A stretch of 6,572 nt of DNA from Methanothrix sp. (GTDB lineage Archaea > Halobacteriota > Methanosarcinia > Methanotrichales > Methanotrichaceae), in assembly GCA_012798025.1 (NCBI GenBank), contig JAAZNX010000163.1, forward strand, positions 1-6,572, in the 5' to 3' direction. Both the position numbers and the translations under genes were made by a program. Shown in pieces: positions 5,011 to 6,572 of the stretch. Every line of letters begins with the position of its first letter. Positions within the stretch are counted from its first letter, which is position 1. Below the pieces are notes generated by a model. That model ran no database searches. It saw nothing but the letters and a program-made list of their open reading frames with translations, and had not been told where the DNA came from.

Positions 5011-6293
5011 TTTGCGGCTTCACCTTTTGATCTATCGCCCAGCTCCGCCATGAGCTCTGCGGCTCTGTCCACGCTGATCCTGCGCTCAGCCGCCATGCGA
5101 GCTGCGATGATATCGATCATATCGCACTTCACGCCGGCCTGCGCTGCCACATTCTTGGCATGCAGGGACATGTGGCCTCTCTGAATGCCTTCAGAGGCTA
5201 GCGCTCGCAAAGCCGCGAAGTTCTGACAAAGGCCCACGGCTGCGATGATGCGAGAGAGATCGTCTGCGCTCTTCACTCCCAGGATCTTCACTGCAGACTT
5301 TGCCACAGGATGGACGCGTGTCGCGCCACCTACCAGACCCACAGCCACTGGCAGCTCGATGGTGCCCACCAGGTCTCCATCTCTGTTCTTCTCGTACCTC
5401 GTCAATGATTTGTATCGTCCTGAAAGGGACGCAAAGGAGTGAGCACCGGCCTCAACGGCCCTTGTGTCGTTTCCCGTCGCCAGCACGACCGCAGTAACGC
5501 CGTTCATGATGCCCTTGTTATGGGTAGCAGCCCTGTAGGGATCGACCTCTGCAAGAGCTGCTGCCTGGATGATGCCATCCACAACCTCATGGCCGCCGAT
5601 GTCTTCTGCCTTGAATACAGCTTTTGCGCGGGCCAGGCGCTTGTCTGCCAGGTTGGAGATGATCCTCAGATAGACCTTGCCACCTGTGATCTCTTCCAGA
5701 CGCGGTGCGAGCGCCTCTGCCATGGTGTTGACCGCATTTGCCCCCATGGCGTCGCGGCAGTCTACTATGAGGTGCACGACTACCATGGGCCCGACACGGG
5801 ACTCTATGACATGAACCTCAATATCCTTGACCCCGCCCCCATACTTGACGAGCATCGGATCCTTTTCATTTGCCATCTGAGTCAGTTCATCCTTGTGAAG
5901 GAAGACTGCCTGTCTGGCCGCAAATGGATCTGCAAGCCCTGTGATCTGAATTTGGGCGCGCATCACAGGTCCTGTGCTGGAGGTCGAGAATCCACCAGCG
6001 CTGCGCGCCATTCTGGCTCCGTTGCTTGCTGCGGCAATCACAGACGGCTCCTCGGTGGCCATGGGTATGAGCACCTCTCTGCCGTCGATGAGGAAGTTGG
6101 TGGCAATTCCCAAGGGCACCTGGAAAACACCAATCACATTCTCTACCATCTTGTCCGCTTGATCGACTGCAAGGCCCGTCTCAACCTGTGATATCTCTTC
6201 GGTCCCCAGGCCCACCTGCTCGGCCACAGCCTTCAACCTCTCACTGGGAGAAAGCTTGTAGAATCCTGATATTCTGGAAGTCACCAATCTCAC
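5007..6293 (-). CDS. hmgA: Hydroxymethylglutaryl-CoA reductase, class II (bacterial type)
   Basis: The enzyme reduces HMG-CoA to mevalonate, the key step toward isoprenoid lipids. The 428-residue product follows the Pseudomonas mevalonii class II enzyme throughout and has the same length. Motifs are ENVIGVFQVPLGIATNF (51-67), EEPSVIAAAS (81-90, catalytic E82), DCRDAMGANAVNTMAEA (178-194), ATHNKGIMNG (256-265, K260), ATGND (272-276, D276) and EGIQRGHMSLHAKN (368-381, H374). These match E83, K267, D283 and H381 of the P. mevalonii enzyme as I recall it. D145 in ANEKD aligns with its D146, which favours NADH over NADPH. The P. mevalonii enzyme degrades mevalonate; in an archaeon this copy presumably makes it for ether lipids and prenyl carriers. 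Possible starts are GTG 6293 (family length) and GTG 6284; neither has a clear ribosome site. The gene leads an operon with pheA and diverges from the chorismate lyase-like gene. Confidence 0.96.
   Translation of the reverse strand: MRLVTSRISGFYKLSPSERLKAVAEQVGLGTEEISQVETGLAVDQADKMVENVIGVFQVPLGIATNFLIDGREVLIPMATEEPSVIAAASNGARMARSAGGFSTSSTGPVMRAQIQITGLADPFAARQAVFLHKDELTQMANEKDPMLVKYGGGVKDIEVHVIESRVGPMVVVHLIVDCRDAMGANAVNTMAEALAPRLEEITGGKVYLRIISNLADKRLARAKAVFKAEDIGGHEVVDGIIQAAALAEVDPYRAATHNKGIMNGVTAVVLATGNDTRAVEAGAHSFASLSGRYKSLTRYEKNRDGDLVGTIELPVAVGLVGGATRVHPVAKSAVKILGVKSADDLSRIIAAVGLCQNFAALRALASEGIQRGHMSLHAKNVAAQAGVKCDMIDIIAARMAAERRISVDRAAELMAELGDRSKGEAAK
5020..5026 (-). promoter_or_regulatory. 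Ribosome binding site of pheA inside the end of hmgA
   Basis: AAGGTGA on the minus strand lies 9 bases before the pheA ATG (5010), within the last codons of hmgA. Together with the ATGA overlap at 5010-5007 it indicates that both proteins are made from one mRNA. Confidence 0.7.
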
Positions 6294-6320
6294 AAGGTAT
6301 ACGAAAAGCGCTCGAAGGGG

Positions 6321-6334
6321 AAAAACTTTATTCC
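6321..6334. promoter_or_regulatory. Compact divergent promoter between hmgA and the chorismate lyase-like gene
   Basis: On the plus strand AAAAACTTTATTC reads as a purine-rich BRE plus TATA box centred near 6329, predicting a transcript start near 6353-6356. That falls on the second in-frame ATG (6355) of the rightward gene. On the minus strand the same bases read GAATAAAGTTTTT, a weaker TATA-like element about 35 bases before the hmgA GTG at 6293. No other good box lies in the roughly 60-base gap, so the two genes may share the site and compete for it. The plus-strand box is the more convincing. Confidence 0.5.
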
Positions 6335-6354
6335 AGCCAATGGATTTACTTTTA

Positions 6355-6572
6355 ATGGCTCAACAACCGTCTTTCTCAGTTACAAAACAGATCTCTGATC
6401 TCGAAAACAGCGTGGGCCGGCTTAGTCCCGTGCAAAAGATGCTTTTGGGAACTGATGGTTCAGTGACAAGTATGCTGGAAGTCATCACTGGCTGCCCGAT
6501 CGAGATAGAGACATTGGTGCAAAAGGTCATTCCTGCAGACGATGCTGTCGCCGCAGAGCTGAAGGTGAACCC
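6355..6572 (+). CDS. Chorismate lyase-like protein (DUF98/UbiC-like), N-terminal part (3' end outside window)
   Basis: The visible 72 codons contain LSPVQKMLLGTDGSVTSMLEVITG (about 23-46 from ATG 6355), followed by PIEIETLVQKVIPADDAVAAEL. I recognise this as the start of the archaeal DUF98 family, related to UbiC, which splits chorismate into 4-hydroxybenzoate and pyruvate. Full proteins of this family are around 170-190 residues, so more than half is missing and the catalytic residues cannot be checked. Two in-frame ATGs exist, 6340 and 6355. The TATA box at 6326-6333 puts the transcript start at about 6355, no Shine-Dalgarno precedes either, and only the later ATG would be inside such an mRNA, so I favour a leaderless start at 6355. 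It diverges from hmgA. The product could feed methanophenazine or another aromatic cofactor; an actual activity is inferred from the family only. Confidence 0.75.
   Translation, partial: MAQQPSFSVTKQISDLENSVGRLSPVQKMLLGTDGSVTSMLEVITGCPIEIETLVQKVIPADDAVAAELKVN

Noticed and set aside
5439..6191. A 250-codon open frame on the plus strand opposite hmgA
   Set aside because: It lies wholly inside the conserved reductase gene, has no recognisable domain or ribosome site, and its Cys/His-rich composition is what the antisense of this coding frame gives.
6340..6354. ATG 6340 as the start of the chorismate lyase-like gene
   Set aside because: It lies only seven bases after the TATA box, so it should be upstream of the transcript start, and it lacks a ribosome site; ATG 6355 fits better.

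Overview
The window looks like a piece of a euryarchaeal methanogen chromosome, most plausibly a Methanothrix (Methanosaeta)-like member of the Methanosarcinales. The grounds are archaeal core promoters (BRE/TATA-type boxes about 25 bases ahead of likely transcript starts), GGTGA/GGAG-type ribosome sites, T-rich gene ends, a mevalonate-pathway HMG-CoA reductase, a UbiC-like chorismate lyase of the archaeal DUF98 type, a bacterial-type GpmI, and secreted proteins of no recognised family. The genus is an inference from gene content and style; no rRNA is present.

Layout. 1-673 (+): the 3' end of gpmI, ending in a strong hairpin plus T-tract. 745-1152 (-): a small secreted protein extremely rich in Tyr, Trp and His, convergent with gpmI, with a puzzling translation start. 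1253-1900 (-): an unrecognised secreted protein ending at a T8 tract. 1937-4096 (-): alpha-glucan phosphorylase, 36 bases upstream of the secreted-protein gene and probably sharing its transcript. 4189-5010 (-): prephenate dehydratase. 5007-6293 (-): class II HMG-CoA reductase, overlapping the dehydratase gene by four bases (ATGA). 6355 to the window end (+): a chorismate lyase-like gene, divergent from the reductase gene, with a TATA box that suggests a leaderless or nearly leaderless mRNA. No gene-free stretch exceeds about 110 bases.

How the genes fit together. GpmI and the glucan phosphorylase belong to central carbon flow between stored glucan, hexose phosphate and phosphoglycerate. The right half brings together isoprenoid synthesis (HMG-CoA reductase, mevalonate) and two enzymes that draw on the chorismate branch: prephenate dehydratase for phenylalanine and a chorismate lyase-like protein for 4-hydroxybenzoate. 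An aromatic head group plus a polyprenyl tail is what a quinone-like carrier such as methanophenazine needs, so the neighbourhood may serve more than housekeeping; this is a hypothesis.

The most unusual items are the Tyr/Trp/His-rich secreted protein with its possible non-AUG start, and the bacterial-type (class II) HMG-CoA reductase, which keeps the aspartate associated with NADH preference. I did not see a mobile element, CRISPR array, tRNA, rRNA or defence locus.
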